Assembly: GCF_025999095.1 (NCBI RefSeq)
Contig: NZ_AP024678.1
Location: 434,001 to 498,000, forward strand
Source: Thermosynechococcus sp.
Lineage (GTDB): Bacteria; Cyanobacteriota; Cyanobacteriia; Thermosynechococcales; Thermosynechococcaceae
DNA length: 64,000 nucleotides
Reading direction: 5' to 3'
The position numbers and the translations under genes are program-made. Of the stretch, positions 8,748-16,802 are shown one piece after another; position 1 is the first letter of the stretch, and each line of letters opens with the position of its first letter. The notes under the pieces are model-generated. The model was not told the DNA's origin, searched no databases, and saw only the letters and a list, made by a program, of their open reading frames with translations.

Positions 8748-9485
8748 ATGACCATGACCAGTTCCCGACCCCAAGCCGCCGCTGGCGATCGCTACGGTGT
8801 TCACCATCTCCTGCGCAAAAAATACCCGAAACGCCACCATCACTATGCTTTTTGGGACTTCTTTCACTTCGATAGCGATAGCGGTACCTACACGGATTGG
8901 AACAATGCCCGCAACCTCCTAGTGACCGAAGATTTTATCATTGGTCTCATTGAAGGTCTGGAAGAGGAAGTGGGACCTGCTTCCAGCGTGGTTATGTACA
9001 AAATTGGCCAAGAATGGGGCCGGCGCGATGCCCAGTTTTTTGCAGAGTGGTTTCCCAGTGAATATGGCTATGAGCAGGGGATCAAGCAAATGCGGCTTCC
9101 CTATGTCCTCGAAGCGTGGTGGTGGCCCTGCACGACCCAAGGCTGGGGGAACTGGGAAGTGGATCTCAGCGAGCAAAAACACGGCTTCATGTTCATCAAT
9201 ATCTTTGATTCGGCAGTGGCGCGCACCCTAGGCGACGTGGGACGGCCAGTTTGCCACCTCTATGCAGGACTGTTTGCTGGTTTCTTTAGTGGCTTGGTTC
9301 AAAAAGAACTCGGTTGTATTGAAATCCAGTGCTACGCCATGGGCGAAACCTACTGCAAATTTGTCTTGGGCAGGCAGGATCGCATTGACGCGGTTGCCTT
9401 TTGGCAGAACGAAGGCGCCTCCGCCAAAGATATCGAAAAACGGCTCCGCAGTGGAGAATTGGTTTATGGGGAACCTAAACGATAG
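8748..9485 (+). CDS. V4R-domain protein, Slr0144-like
   Basis: A protein of about 245 residues with a C-terminal V4R (4-vinyl-reductase-type) domain, seen in the closing pattern CYAMGETYCKFVLG. V4R domains bind small hydrophobic ligands and occur in BchJ-type and sensory proteins. This one is the first gene of a cluster that matches Synechocystis slr0144-slr0152, reported to help photosystem II assembly. I chose the ATG at 8748, with GGATGGAG upstream, over 8736. The gene overlaps the next by 20 bases. The ligand is unknown; binding of a chlorophyll intermediate is only a family-based guess. Confidence 0.8.
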   Translation: MTMTSSRPQAAAGDRYGVHHLLRKKYPKRHHHYAFWDFFHFDSDSGTYTDWNNARNLLVTEDFIIGLIEGLEEEVGPASSVVMYKIGQEWGRRDAQFFAEWFPSEYGYEQGIKQMRLPYVLEAWWWPCTTQGWGNWEVDLSEQKHGFMFINIFDSAVARTLGDVGRPVCHLYAGLFAGFFSGLVQKELGCIEIQCYAMGETYCKFVLGRQDRIDAVAFWQNEGASAKDIEKRLRSGELVYGEPKR

Positions 9486-10035
9486 TTGGCAGCAGCAAAC
9501 CGTTGCGGCATTCTTTGAGGAGCTGAACTGGCTCGGCTTGATCCGCCAGCAGCCAGTGACAGAAACGGTGGTTCTCAACTGGCAATCACTGAAGGTGGGA
9601 GAATTTTGGCAGCGCGTCAATTGGCTAGGTCTTGAGGTGAAAGGGGCGATCGCCCCCCCTAGCCCCCAGCAATGGCCGAACTACCGCGTTAGGGACTTCT
9701 TTGGGCGCATGAATTGGGAAGGGGTAGGCGTGATCTTGCCCACCGCCTCGCCGGTCGCCGCCGCGGAAATGACACCGCCGCCTACCCTAGCCAGCTCTTG
9801 GGCTGCTTGGTCAGTTGAAACCTTTTTCCGCCAACTCAACTGGGAGGGCCATCGCGATCAAACCATCTCCCTAGAGCCAAGTTTGTCCCTGTGGCACCTA
9901 TCAGTCAAAGACTTCTGTGCCAGTCTGCCTTGGGCAGGCCAGCCCCTGATCGCCCAAGTGAGTAAGGTGGCAGAACCGCCCCCTGTCCCCGTAGAGCCCG
10001 AAGTCACCCTCTCACACTTAGCAAACCTGTTTTAG
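9466..10035 (+). CDS. NWxG-repeat protein of the V4R cluster (Slr0145 position)
   Basis: A 189-residue protein built of five degenerate repeats, each a Trp followed by V-x-x-F-(F/W/C)-x3-(N/P)-W-x-G. The cores read VAAFFEELNWLG, VGEFWQRVNWLG, VRDFFGRMNWEG, VETFFRQLNWEG and VKDFCASLPWAG, joined by proline-rich linkers. No catalytic motif, signal peptide or membrane segment is seen. The start at ATG 9466 lies inside the end of the upstream V4R gene; the frame is open further upstream only as an overlap shadow. It occupies the place of slr0145 in the Synechocystis cluster. A scaffold or multivalent binding role is inference. Confidence 0.72.
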   Translation: MGNLNDSWQQQTVAAFFEELNWLGLIRQQPVTETVVLNWQSLKVGEFWQRVNWLGLEVKGAIAPPSPQQWPNYRVRDFFGRMNWEGVGVILPTASPVAAAEMTPPPTLASSWAAWSVETFFRQLNWEGHRDQTISLEPSLSLWHLSVKDFCASLPWAGQPLIAQVSKVAEPPPVPVEPEVTLSHLANLF

Positions 10036-10044
10036 GAGACCCCT

Positions 10045-10530
10045 ATGCACACCGAATTGCTGAATCTCTACTACAAAGCTGAAGAAAATTACCTCAGCAA
10101 TGTGGACATCAAAGTCTTTCGCCACCACATCGAGTCGCTTCAGCAGCGGTTGAGCACCTATGAATTTCTGCGGGATCATGAAATTGCAATCTTCCAGCCA
10201 GTAGCTGACGCCCTGCAAAAGAAATATCCCACCGAACCCCCCCAAACCCTTGAGCAGGTGTTGCGGCAGGCGATCGCCCTCCTGCGCTATGCTGCCATGG
10301 CCATGCTCCTCAATAATCCAGAGTTTTTGCAGCACCGGCTCCTCGAATGGCTCACGGAAGTGGTCAAGGCCCACCAAACCCAAACCCTATGGAGCAGTTG
10401 CCATGAGCTTCTCAGTGCCCGCCTCAAGGAAATGCTCACTGACGCTCAGCAGGACTTGATTTTGCCGCTATTGGATCAGGCGCAAGCGACCCTTGTGGGC
10501 GTGCCAGCGGTGGTCTCTGTCCACGCCTAG
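10045..10530 (+). CDS. Helical protein of the V4R cluster (Slr0146 position), possible phycobilisome fold
   Basis: A 161-residue all-helical protein. The N-terminal region (YKAEENYLSNVDIKVFRHHI) and the middle (RQAIALLRYAAMAMLLNN) vaguely recall the globin-like phycobiliprotein fold. I see no conserved bilin-attachment cysteine context. An AGGAG lies just upstream of the ATG, and the gene follows the NWxG protein by nine bases, so co-translation is likely. It corresponds in position to slr0146, of unknown biochemical role. A link to phycobilisome or photosystem assembly is inferred from context only. Confidence 0.7.
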   Translation: MHTELLNLYYKAEENYLSNVDIKVFRHHIESLQQRLSTYEFLRDHEIAIFQPVADALQKKYPTEPPQTLEQVLRQAIALLRYAAMAMLLNNPEFLQHRLLEWLTEVVKAHQTQTLWSSCHELLSARLKEMLTDAQQDLILPLLDQAQATLVGVPAVVSVHA

Positions 10531-10575
10531 ATGACTGTTGAAATTGTTTGTCAGGCCTACGAATGAGGATGTCCT

Positions 10576-11247
10576 ATGATCTCCGTTGCTGATTTGGTCA
10601 AAGATGCCGCCATCCCCGGCAATTACTACGCTGCCGATGCCTATGTGCAGGGGGATTTTGAAACCGGTCTCATTGAAAACCGCAAAGGTGCCCGTCTGAT
10701 TGCCCTGCCGGATATTTTGCTGCAAGCCATCTATGCGGGCCTCCATCAAGAAGTAGGGCAGGCCTCTGGGGTTGTGCTTTTTAACTGTGGTCGCTGGTGG
10801 GGCAAAAACTTTTATCGCCGCTTTGTGGCTGAGGTGAGCGAGTACTATGGCCGTCCCCTTGCGGAGATGGAAATGGTGGAGTTTCTCCAATGCCTCAAGG
10901 AATGCTGGAAGACCCACGGTTGGGGCAGGATTGATCTCGATGTCAGCTTTTACCAGCAGGGCTTTTTGGTGGTGAAAACGTGGGACTCTCCCTTTGCGGC
11001 GGCAGCTCCCCAAAATACGGGCCAGCCCCAATGCGCTGCGGAAGCAGGGATTTTAGAATCCTTCTTTAGCCAATTGACCGGTCGCGATCTCCACTGTGTG
11101 CAAACCGCCTGTGAAACCCTAGGAGCAGCCAATAATTGCTTTGTTTTGGGGTTGCGCGAGCGCGTTGAACCGGCCAAGGCTTGGCTCCAGGAAGGACAGG
11201 GTCATGACACAATTATGGAGCGGCTATGTCGTGCTCAGGCCCCTTGA
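10576..11247 (+). CDS. Second V4R-domain protein, Slr0147-like
   Basis: A 223-residue paralogue-like partner of the V4R protein at 8748. It shares the overall plan: an N-terminal helical region, a central segment with GLHQEVGQASGVVLFNCGRWWG, and a C-terminal V4R ending CETLGAANNCFVLG. A GAGGA box precedes the ATG. Two V4R proteins in one cluster suggest a heteromeric ligand-binding unit, but that is inference. Position and order match slr0147, immediately before the ferredoxin gene, as here. Confidence 0.8.
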   Translation: MISVADLVKDAAIPGNYYAADAYVQGDFETGLIENRKGARLIALPDILLQAIYAGLHQEVGQASGVVLFNCGRWWGKNFYRRFVAEVSEYYGRPLAEMEMVEFLQCLKECWKTHGWGRIDLDVSFYQQGFLVVKTWDSPFAAAAPQNTGQPQCAAEAGILESFFSQLTGRDLHCVQTACETLGAANNCFVLGLRERVEPAKAWLQEGQGHDTIMERLCRAQAP

Positions 11248-11303
11248 GTATGATCCTAAAGTAACTCCCTATGCGTCATTAATAATGTAAGGAGAAAAGA
11301 GCA

Positions 11304-11786
11304 GTGGCCAAAGTTGTCAAGCTTGAACCCATCTCGCGGGAAACCACGGTTAACACCAACGACAATTTGCTGTCTGCTCTATTGGACTCTGAACTCCATG
11401 TGCTCAAGGAGTGTGGCGGGCGCGGAATGTGTGCTACCTGCCATGTCTATATCAAAGAGGGGATGGAGAGCCTTTCCCCGATCACTAAGCGGGAGCAACG
11501 CACCCTTGAGGTGATTACGACGGCAAACGCAACTTCCCGCCTCGCCTGTCAGGCACGAGTTCTGGGGCCGGGGGTAGTGGTAGAGCTTCCCTCAGGGATG
11601 TATATCAATGCAGTAGAAGATATTGAGTCTTTGATTGGGCGGCGGGCAGAGCAGGATATTTTGCACCCCCTCGACGGTCGTGTGTTAGTGGAGGCAGGCA
11701 AGCTGATTACGCGCACGATGATTACCCAGTTGAAAGATACCCAAGTTAAGGTGAGTGAATACCTCGCCAATACGTCGGATGCTTAA
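11304..11786 (+). CDS. 2Fe-2S ferredoxin-like protein, Slr0148-like
   Basis: A 160-residue protein with an N-terminal 2Fe-2S ferredoxin domain. Three cluster ligands lie in CGGRGMCATC (near residues 38-47), and a fourth is the distal cysteine in SRLACQARV (near residue 84). The spacing differs from plant-type photosynthetic PetF. The C-terminal 70 residues are an extra domain (from INAVEDIESLIG onward) not found in short ferredoxins. Translation starts at GTG 11304, with AAGGAG about eight bases upstream. In the matched Synechocystis cluster this is slr0148. It probably provides electron transfer to a partner in the cluster. Confidence 0.85.
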   Translation: MAKVVKLEPISRETTVNTNDNLLSALLDSELHVLKECGGRGMCATCHVYIKEGMESLSPITKREQRTLEVITTANATSRLACQARVLGPGVVVELPSGMYINAVEDIESLIGRRAEQDILHPLDGRVLVEAGKLITRTMITQLKDTQVKVSEYLANTSDA

Positions 11787-11824
11787 CAACCACTTCATTT
11801 TTATCCTCAGGGAGGCACTGTAGT

Positions 11825-12625
11825 ATGGAAGACCGTAGTTTGAACTCCCATGACGCGCCATCGCCCAGAGGGCTCGAACCCGTAGAATGGGGCGCAACAG
11901 GTTTAACGGTTGTGTTGTCTGTGGCCGCTGCTGCAACCCAACAAACAATTTTGAGCGCGATCGCCCCCTTGCCCCTTTCGTTGGCGGTGGGCTTAAACTT
12001 AGTGAGCCGTAAAAAACTGGCTGACCAGCTCCAAGCCTTCGGCCAGCAACAGGAGGCCAAAATGGCTGAACTGGTAGCATCCCAAGGGCAACAGCAGTCA
12101 GAGTTGGCTAACCTCACCCTTGCCCTTGGTCGGGTGCGCGATCGCCTGGAGGACCTCCAGCAACAGGTGGAAAAACTAAGTCAAGGCACCCAGCATCTCC
12201 ATGACTATACCCGCATTCTCGACACGGAGCAAAAAGAACTTGAACAGGTTCTTGACTGCCTGCGGGAAATTGAGAAAAATACCCAAGTTATCCAGGTGAA
12301 TCCCAGCCATGCCAAGGCCTACTACAACCGCGGTCTGACCCATCAGCGGCTAGGAGACGTGGAAGCAGCCATTCTCGATTACACAGAAGCGATTCGCCTC
12401 AACGATACCTATGCCAAGGCCTATCATAATCGCGGTGTGGCGCGCTCAACGGTGGGCGATCGCAAGGGAGCAGTAGAGGATCTGCGTACAGCAGCGAAGC
12501 TGTTCTTTGAACAGGGGGATATTAGCAGTTATCAGCGAGCACGGGATCTGGCCAAGCGCATCCATGAAGTAGGGAGTATTGAACAGGACAATAAAGAACT
12601 CCCCTTAGAAATTCTCTTCTCTTAG
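11825..12625 (+). CDS. Membrane-anchored TPR protein, Slr0151-like
   Basis: A 266-residue protein in three parts. Two hydrophobic segments (about residues 23-62) should anchor it in a membrane. A coiled coil follows (about 65-150, rich in Gln, Leu and Glu). Two tetratricopeptide repeats follow, the first starting AKAYYNRGLTHQRLGDVEAA and the second AKAYHNRGVARS. TPR domains dock partner proteins. Slr0151 of Synechocystis is a thylakoid/plasma-membrane protein implicated in photosystem II assembly and repair. AGGGAGG lies upstream of the ATG. The kinase gene follows after about 90 bases. Confidence 0.83.
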   Translation: MEDRSLNSHDAPSPRGLEPVEWGATGLTVVLSVAAAATQQTILSAIAPLPLSLAVGLNLVSRKKLADQLQAFGQQQEAKMAELVASQGQQQSELANLTLALGRVRDRLEDLQQQVEKLSQGTQHLHDYTRILDTEQKELEQVLDCLREIEKNTQVIQVNPSHAKAYYNRGLTHQRLGDVEAAILDYTEAIRLNDTYAKAYHNRGVARSTVGDRKGAVEDLRTAAKLFFEQGDISSYQRARDLAKRIHEVGSIEQDNKELPLEILFS

Positions 12626-12716
12626 GGAGCAGTTCATTTTGTTCCTGACCCTGCATTGACAGGGGCGCGATCGCGAATCATATTGAGAGCTGTTTTTGAC
12701 AGATAGTTGAGGCTGG

Positions 12717-14510
12717 TTGTTGGCCACAGCGCATGCTGCTCTAAGTTCGCGTTACCGGCTGGTGGATCTTGCAGGTCAGGGCCAGTACGGACAGGTCTAC
12801 TTGGCAGTCCATCGCCAGTCGGGGGAACTGGTCGCAATTAAGGTACTCAATGAGCAGCAATTGTTGACCCGTGGCTTTTTACGGGAGTTGAATTTTCTCC
12901 TGACCCTTCAGCATCCCCATGTAGTGGGCTGCCAGGCCATCGACTACATTTGCTTACCCACGAGCCCCCGAACTCGTCGTAGTTTGGTGATGGATTATTG
13001 TGTGGGGGGCACATTGCGATCCCTCCTTGATCAAGAGCAGGCGTTGCCTTTGGCTACCGCTTTGCGCCTAGCGCTGGATATTCTCTCTGCCTTAGCCTAC
13101 GCCCATCACCGCGGCATTCTCCACTGCGATCTCAAACCCGAAAATATCCTCCTGGAGGTAACTGCTACGGGCTGGCAGGCAAAGGTGTCCGATTTTGGCG
13201 TGGCACGGCTAATTGAGGATGTCAAGGGCAGCGGTCAGACCGGTTCCCCGGCCTACATGGCGCCGGAGCGCTTTTATGGTCAAACGCTGCCCGCTTCAGA
13301 TCTCTATGCAGTGGGAATCCTCCTGTACGAGATGATTGTTGGCGATCGCCCCTTCCACGGTACACCTGCTGAACTCATGGCTGCCCACCTCAGCCGCCCC
13401 TATACCCTTCCCGAGGGACTGCCCTTTCTGGTGCGGAGCCTTATTGCTAAGGCATTGGATAAATTACCGCAGCGCCGCTATAAAAGTGCAGGGGCAATGA
13501 CGATGGCTGTGCAACTCGCTCTCGAGGTTATCGAAGCAGAGTGTCATGGGCAGCCTCTATTGTTTTCTAGGTCACCGGCGACGGTTTGGCTGGGGGAACC
13601 CCAAGGTTTTTCTTTGCCGCGACCGCCCCAACAGCTTGCCAGCACGGCCACAAGGTTCTATGGGGTGGTGGGCGATCGCCTGTGGGCTTGGCAAAGCAGG
13701 GATTCTCAGCCTGAAGTGATCGGTCAATGGCCGCTGCCACCCCTACCGCTACAACTCTATGGTGGTGAGTTCAGGGCTTGGCTGCGGCTTCAGGGGCTGC
13801 CCCCACGGCTTTACTGCATTGATGAGCAGCAGATTCCCCTAGGATGTCGTCTGCTGTCCACCCACAACAGCTTAGCCATTGATACCAGTGGTTACTGGTG
13901 TGCAGAAACCGAGATTGATCCTGATGTCGGAACATTGACGCTGCATATCCAACGGCTGCATGGTCAAGGAGAGCGCACCCTTCGCTGTGCGTGGCAGGGA
14001 CGGGTGTGGGTCGATACACTCCTGCTCAATCGTCGCTATGGCGCGGTGATTAGTCGCTCCCAAGATCCTGAAACGGCGCATCCCATCACCCATTTTCAAC
14101 TCTTTGACCGCCGAGGACACTGGCGACTATCCACCCAACTGCCTGCCCACTTGACGTTGTTCACCCCTGCCCATCACCAACCATGGCAAGTAGCGGCGTT
14201 TGAGGATCATCCGCAGCAACCTCTATTGATGCTTCTACATTTGCGGCCTTGGCGGATTCAACGCTTGGGGCTGCGGTTTCGTCCCCAATTTCTCTGTGCC
14301 ACCCCCTGGGGCTATGTGGTGGCGGGTCGCCATAGTTTGAATTTAGTGACCCACAGGGGCGAAATTGTCGGTACGGCGGACAGTGAACAGGAGATTGAGG
14401 GCCTTGGCTTTACGGGCGATCGCCACCTTTGGTTGATTCGCCGGCAGGGAGGTGGGTGTCTGATACAAACGTGGGACATTACCACGTGGGACATTAACCT
14501 CATCCTCTAG
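12717..14510 (+). CDS. Ser/Thr protein kinase, SpkG/Slr0152-like
   Basis: The N-terminal 270 residues are an eukaryotic-type kinase: glycine loop GQGQYGQ, Lys42 in VAIKVL, catalytic loop HCDLKPEN (Asp138, Asn143), DFG at 159-161 and APE at 182-184. The usual HRD arginine is cysteine, making it a non-RD kinase. Residues about 290-597 are not a PASTA, WD or TPR domain I recognise; they contain many short beta-like segments with Trp. The start is uncertain: TTG at 12717 or 12720, with no good ribosome site. In Synechocystis the last gene of this cluster is slr0152 (spkG). Confidence 0.8.
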   Translation: MLATAHAALSSRYRLVDLAGQGQYGQVYLAVHRQSGELVAIKVLNEQQLLTRGFLRELNFLLTLQHPHVVGCQAIDYICLPTSPRTRRSLVMDYCVGGTLRSLLDQEQALPLATALRLALDILSALAYAHHRGILHCDLKPENILLEVTATGWQAKVSDFGVARLIEDVKGSGQTGSPAYMAPERFYGQTLPASDLYAVGILLYEMIVGDRPFHGTPAELMAAHLSRPYTLPEGLPFLVRSLIAKALDKLPQRRYKSAGAMTMAVQLALEVIEAECHGQPLLFSRSPATVWLGEPQGFSLPRPPQQLASTATRFYGVVGDRLWAWQSRDSQPEVIGQWPLPPLPLQLYGGEFRAWLRLQGLPPRLYCIDEQQIPLGCRLLSTHNSLAIDTSGYWCAETEIDPDVGTLTLHIQRLHGQGERTLRCAWQGRVWVDTLLLNRRYGAVISRSQDPETAHPITHFQLFDRRGHWRLSTQLPAHLTLFTPAHHQPWQVAAFEDHPQQPLLMLLHLRPWRIQRLGLRFRPQFLCATPWGYVVAGRHSLNLVTHRGEIVGTADSEQEIEGLGFTGDRHLWLIRRQGGGCLIQTWDITTWDINLIL

Positions 14511-14553
14511 GCCAGCAACCTATGATAGAAAGAATAGCCGTGGGATATGACCC

Positions 14554-15510
14554 ATGAAACAGCCGCAGATTCTCAAAATTACCCGCAAAGCTGCCAGTCT
14601 TAAACAAAAGCAAAAACAGCAGTCATCTCCTGTGGCGCTTGATGTAACAGCAACAACGGTGGCCTCTGAACCCGTTGTTGAGGTAACAGCGGGCGATCGC
14701 GACAGTGCCCAGGGGCGTCAACATTGGTGGAGTGAACGCTGGATAGGTGTGCTGGAGTCCTTTGGCTGGCGACGGCGCCTAGAGCGGGCACGCAATTATG
14801 TGCGGGAGGGGCGAGTCCTAACCTTAGAGTTCAAGGGCAACCAAGTCCATGCCCAGGTTCAGGGCACGGCTGCCGACCCCTATCACGTCAAACTGCATTT
14901 GGATGCCTTTAGTGAAGAGCAGTGGCAATATGCCATTGACGGCATGGCCCAAAAAGCCTTCTATGCCGCAAAGCTCCTGGCGGGTGAACTGCCCCCCAGT
15001 ATTGAAGAAGTCTTTACCCAAGCTGGACTGAGTTTATTTCCCTTTACGAAATTTGACATCCATAGCCGCTGCAATTGTCCTGACCCAGTCAATCCCTGCA
15101 AACATATTGGCGCCGTCTATTACTTGTTGGGGCAGTACTTCAACGAAGATCCCTTTCTGCTCTTTCAATTGCGGGGCAAAACCAAAGAAGAGATTCTCCA
15201 ACGCCTGCGCCACTATCGGGCAACAGCTACCACCCCCTCTATGGCGCCTACCCCCCCACCCCTCTATGAGCCGCCGAAAACCGATGCTCACTTTTGCCAA
15301 TATCGCCAGCCCCTACCTCCAGAGTTAGTGGTGCTTGTCCCCAGTGGCCAACCCCATGGCGTGCTTTCAGTCTTACCCCCCTTTCCCCACGAAGTTTCCA
15401 GTGAAGTGGCACAGTTAATGGCCACCCTAGAGCAGATGTACAGCAGTGCTAGTCTTGCCGCCTGTCGGTTGGCCATGAGTGAACCCCCTGGCGTAGAAAG
15501 TAACCAATGA
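14554..15510 (+). CDS. SWIM zinc-finger protein
   Basis: A 318-residue protein with a SWIM motif, CNCPDPVNPCKHIGAVYY, in the CxC...CxH arrangement near residues 175-192. SWIM fingers bind DNA or proteins and often accompany Snf2 helicases. Here the finger stands in a free protein with a basic N-terminus (KITRKAASLKQKQKQQ) and a proline-rich C-terminal half. It starts 43 bases after the kinase stop, so it may be transcribed with the V4R cluster, though it is not part of the Synechocystis set. Function unknown. Confidence 0.78.
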   Translation: MKQPQILKITRKAASLKQKQKQQSSPVALDVTATTVASEPVVEVTAGDRDSAQGRQHWWSERWIGVLESFGWRRRLERARNYVREGRVLTLEFKGNQVHAQVQGTAADPYHVKLHLDAFSEEQWQYAIDGMAQKAFYAAKLLAGELPPSIEEVFTQAGLSLFPFTKFDIHSRCNCPDPVNPCKHIGAVYYLLGQYFNEDPFLLFQLRGKTKEEILQRLRHYRATATTPSMAPTPPPLYEPPKTDAHFCQYRQPLPPELVVLVPSGQPHGVLSVLPPFPHEVSSEVAQLMATLEQMYSSASLAACRLAMSEPPGVESNQ

Positions 15511-15590
15511 GACCAAACCAGTATGACGGTTACAGCGAAAGTCTTAAACACGGTCTCAAAGTAGAGGACGTCTTCCTCCAAAGGCCCTAA
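15507..15590 (+). CDS. Possible 27-residue ORF overlapping the SWIM gene stop
   Basis: An ATG at 15507 overlaps the SWIM gene stop as ATGA and opens a 27-codon frame starting MRPNQYDGYSESLKHGLKVE. The overlap is typical of translational coupling, but no ribosome site, relative or other evidence supports it. It may equally be the eroded remnant of a longer gene. The rest of the interval up to 15701 shows nothing recognisable. Confidence 0.2.
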   Translation: MRPNQYDGYSESLKHGLKVEDVFLQRP

Positions 15591-15701
15591 AAAATATCAG
15601 GGATCCTGCTCTCCTGGTCAAAACCCATATTCTCCGTGCAAGCAATGTCGAGTGGCTCAACCCCCAGCAGATTCGCCCTTTGGCCAAATGAATTCAAGTG
15701 G

Positions 15702-16802
15702 TTACATCCCCTTAGCCCAGCGATCGCCCAACCTGTCAACAATATCCACCATTTCTGAATTGCTCCAACCCGCCAGGAGATGGCCAGCAATGGCACAGCC
15801 CCCCGCACCAACGCCTTCCTTGACAAATCCCTGTTCATAGGCCCGCAGGGCAGGATGACGGGATAAGCTGAAGTCAAGTTGCGTGTAAATGAGCGGACAC
15901 TGGACACGCTCGGCCAAGCGGTGAATCTGAGCCGTTTGATCTTCAATCAGCCAACGAGTTGTGCCCACCACAATTTGTTCTGGCTGCCAAGGAAGCTGAC
16001 GCCACTGGGCGATCGCCCGCCCAAACGCATAGACCGCGATCATTTGGGATCCCCCCGCCAGCAAAACGCTACAGGTTTGACTGGCCCGCAGGGCCATAGC
16101 AGCGACCACCACCTGCATTGGATCGCCAATGGCCGCTACACAGGTGAAGGGATTTGCCTTAGGAGGGAGATGGGCCAGCCCCTTTTGAACGAGCGACCAC
16201 TTTTGGGCGTGGTTGCTTTGGCGATGGCTACTGCCTACACAATCGCGAGCGGCGATGCCCAGACTTTCACAGAGGGCAAGGGCCGTGGTTGTGCCCCCCA
16301 CGACGCATTCAGCAATGATCAGCCATGGATATTGGCTGCTGAGCTTAGCACCCCAAGACCATCCCTGTTCCCAGAGGTGCGCTACCATGGGCGGTGTCAT
16401 CGCCTGACCCGTGGTTAGGCAGCGAGCTGGGGTGCCCCCTAAATCAATCATCTCGGGCAAACGCGGTAGGGGTAAACCCGCATCAAAGACGTAAAGGGGC
16501 AACGCCAAAGCCTCAATGAGGGCACGAGTAATTAGGGCAGGGGAAGCACCCGCCGTCAGGGGTGGTAGGGGATAGTGGTAGTGGGGTTGAATGCCTCGCA
16601 GCAGGAACTCACCATCGGCCAAGGCGGTAATTTGGCGATCGCTGGCGGTTTGACCTGCCGCTGAGATACCCGGAATCAAGGCTGTTTCTGTAAAACCTAG
16701 GACACAGACCAGCGCAGGCAGTTGGTGGTTCTGATCGAGCAGGGGTAACAGGCGATCGCGCCACGATCGCGCCATGGCTTCACCCGCGGCAATGCCAATC
16801 AT
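15702..16802 (-). CDS. cobT: CobT-type nicotinate-nucleotide phosphoribosyltransferase (UPF0284)
   Basis: A 366-residue protein of the cyanobacterial/archaeal UPF0284 branch of CobT-like enzymes. It is recognised by a central glycine/threonine-rich stretch (AECVVGGTTTALALCESLG) and the segment AIGDPMQVVVAAMALRASQT. CobT enzymes activate the lower-ligand base during cobamide synthesis; cyanobacteria mostly make pseudocobalamin. The ATG at 16802 overlaps the pgeF stop as ATGA, so the two are translationally coupled. The function in cobamide assembly is family-level inference. Confidence 0.78.
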   Translation of the reverse strand: MIGIAAGEAMARSWRDRLLPLLDQNHQLPALVCVLGFTETALIPGISAAGQTASDRQITALADGEFLLRGIQPHYHYPLPPLTAGASPALITRALIEALALPLYVFDAGLPLPRLPEMIDLGGTPARCLTTGQAMTPPMVAHLWEQGWSWGAKLSSQYPWLIIAECVVGGTTTALALCESLGIAARDCVGSSHRQSNHAQKWSLVQKGLAHLPPKANPFTCVAAIGDPMQVVVAAMALRASQTCSVLLAGGSQMIAVYAFGRAIAQWRQLPWQPEQIVVGTTRWLIEDQTAQIHRLAERVQCPLIYTQLDFSLSRHPALRAYEQGFVKEGVGAGGCAIAGHLLAGWSNSEMVDIVDRLGDRWAKGM

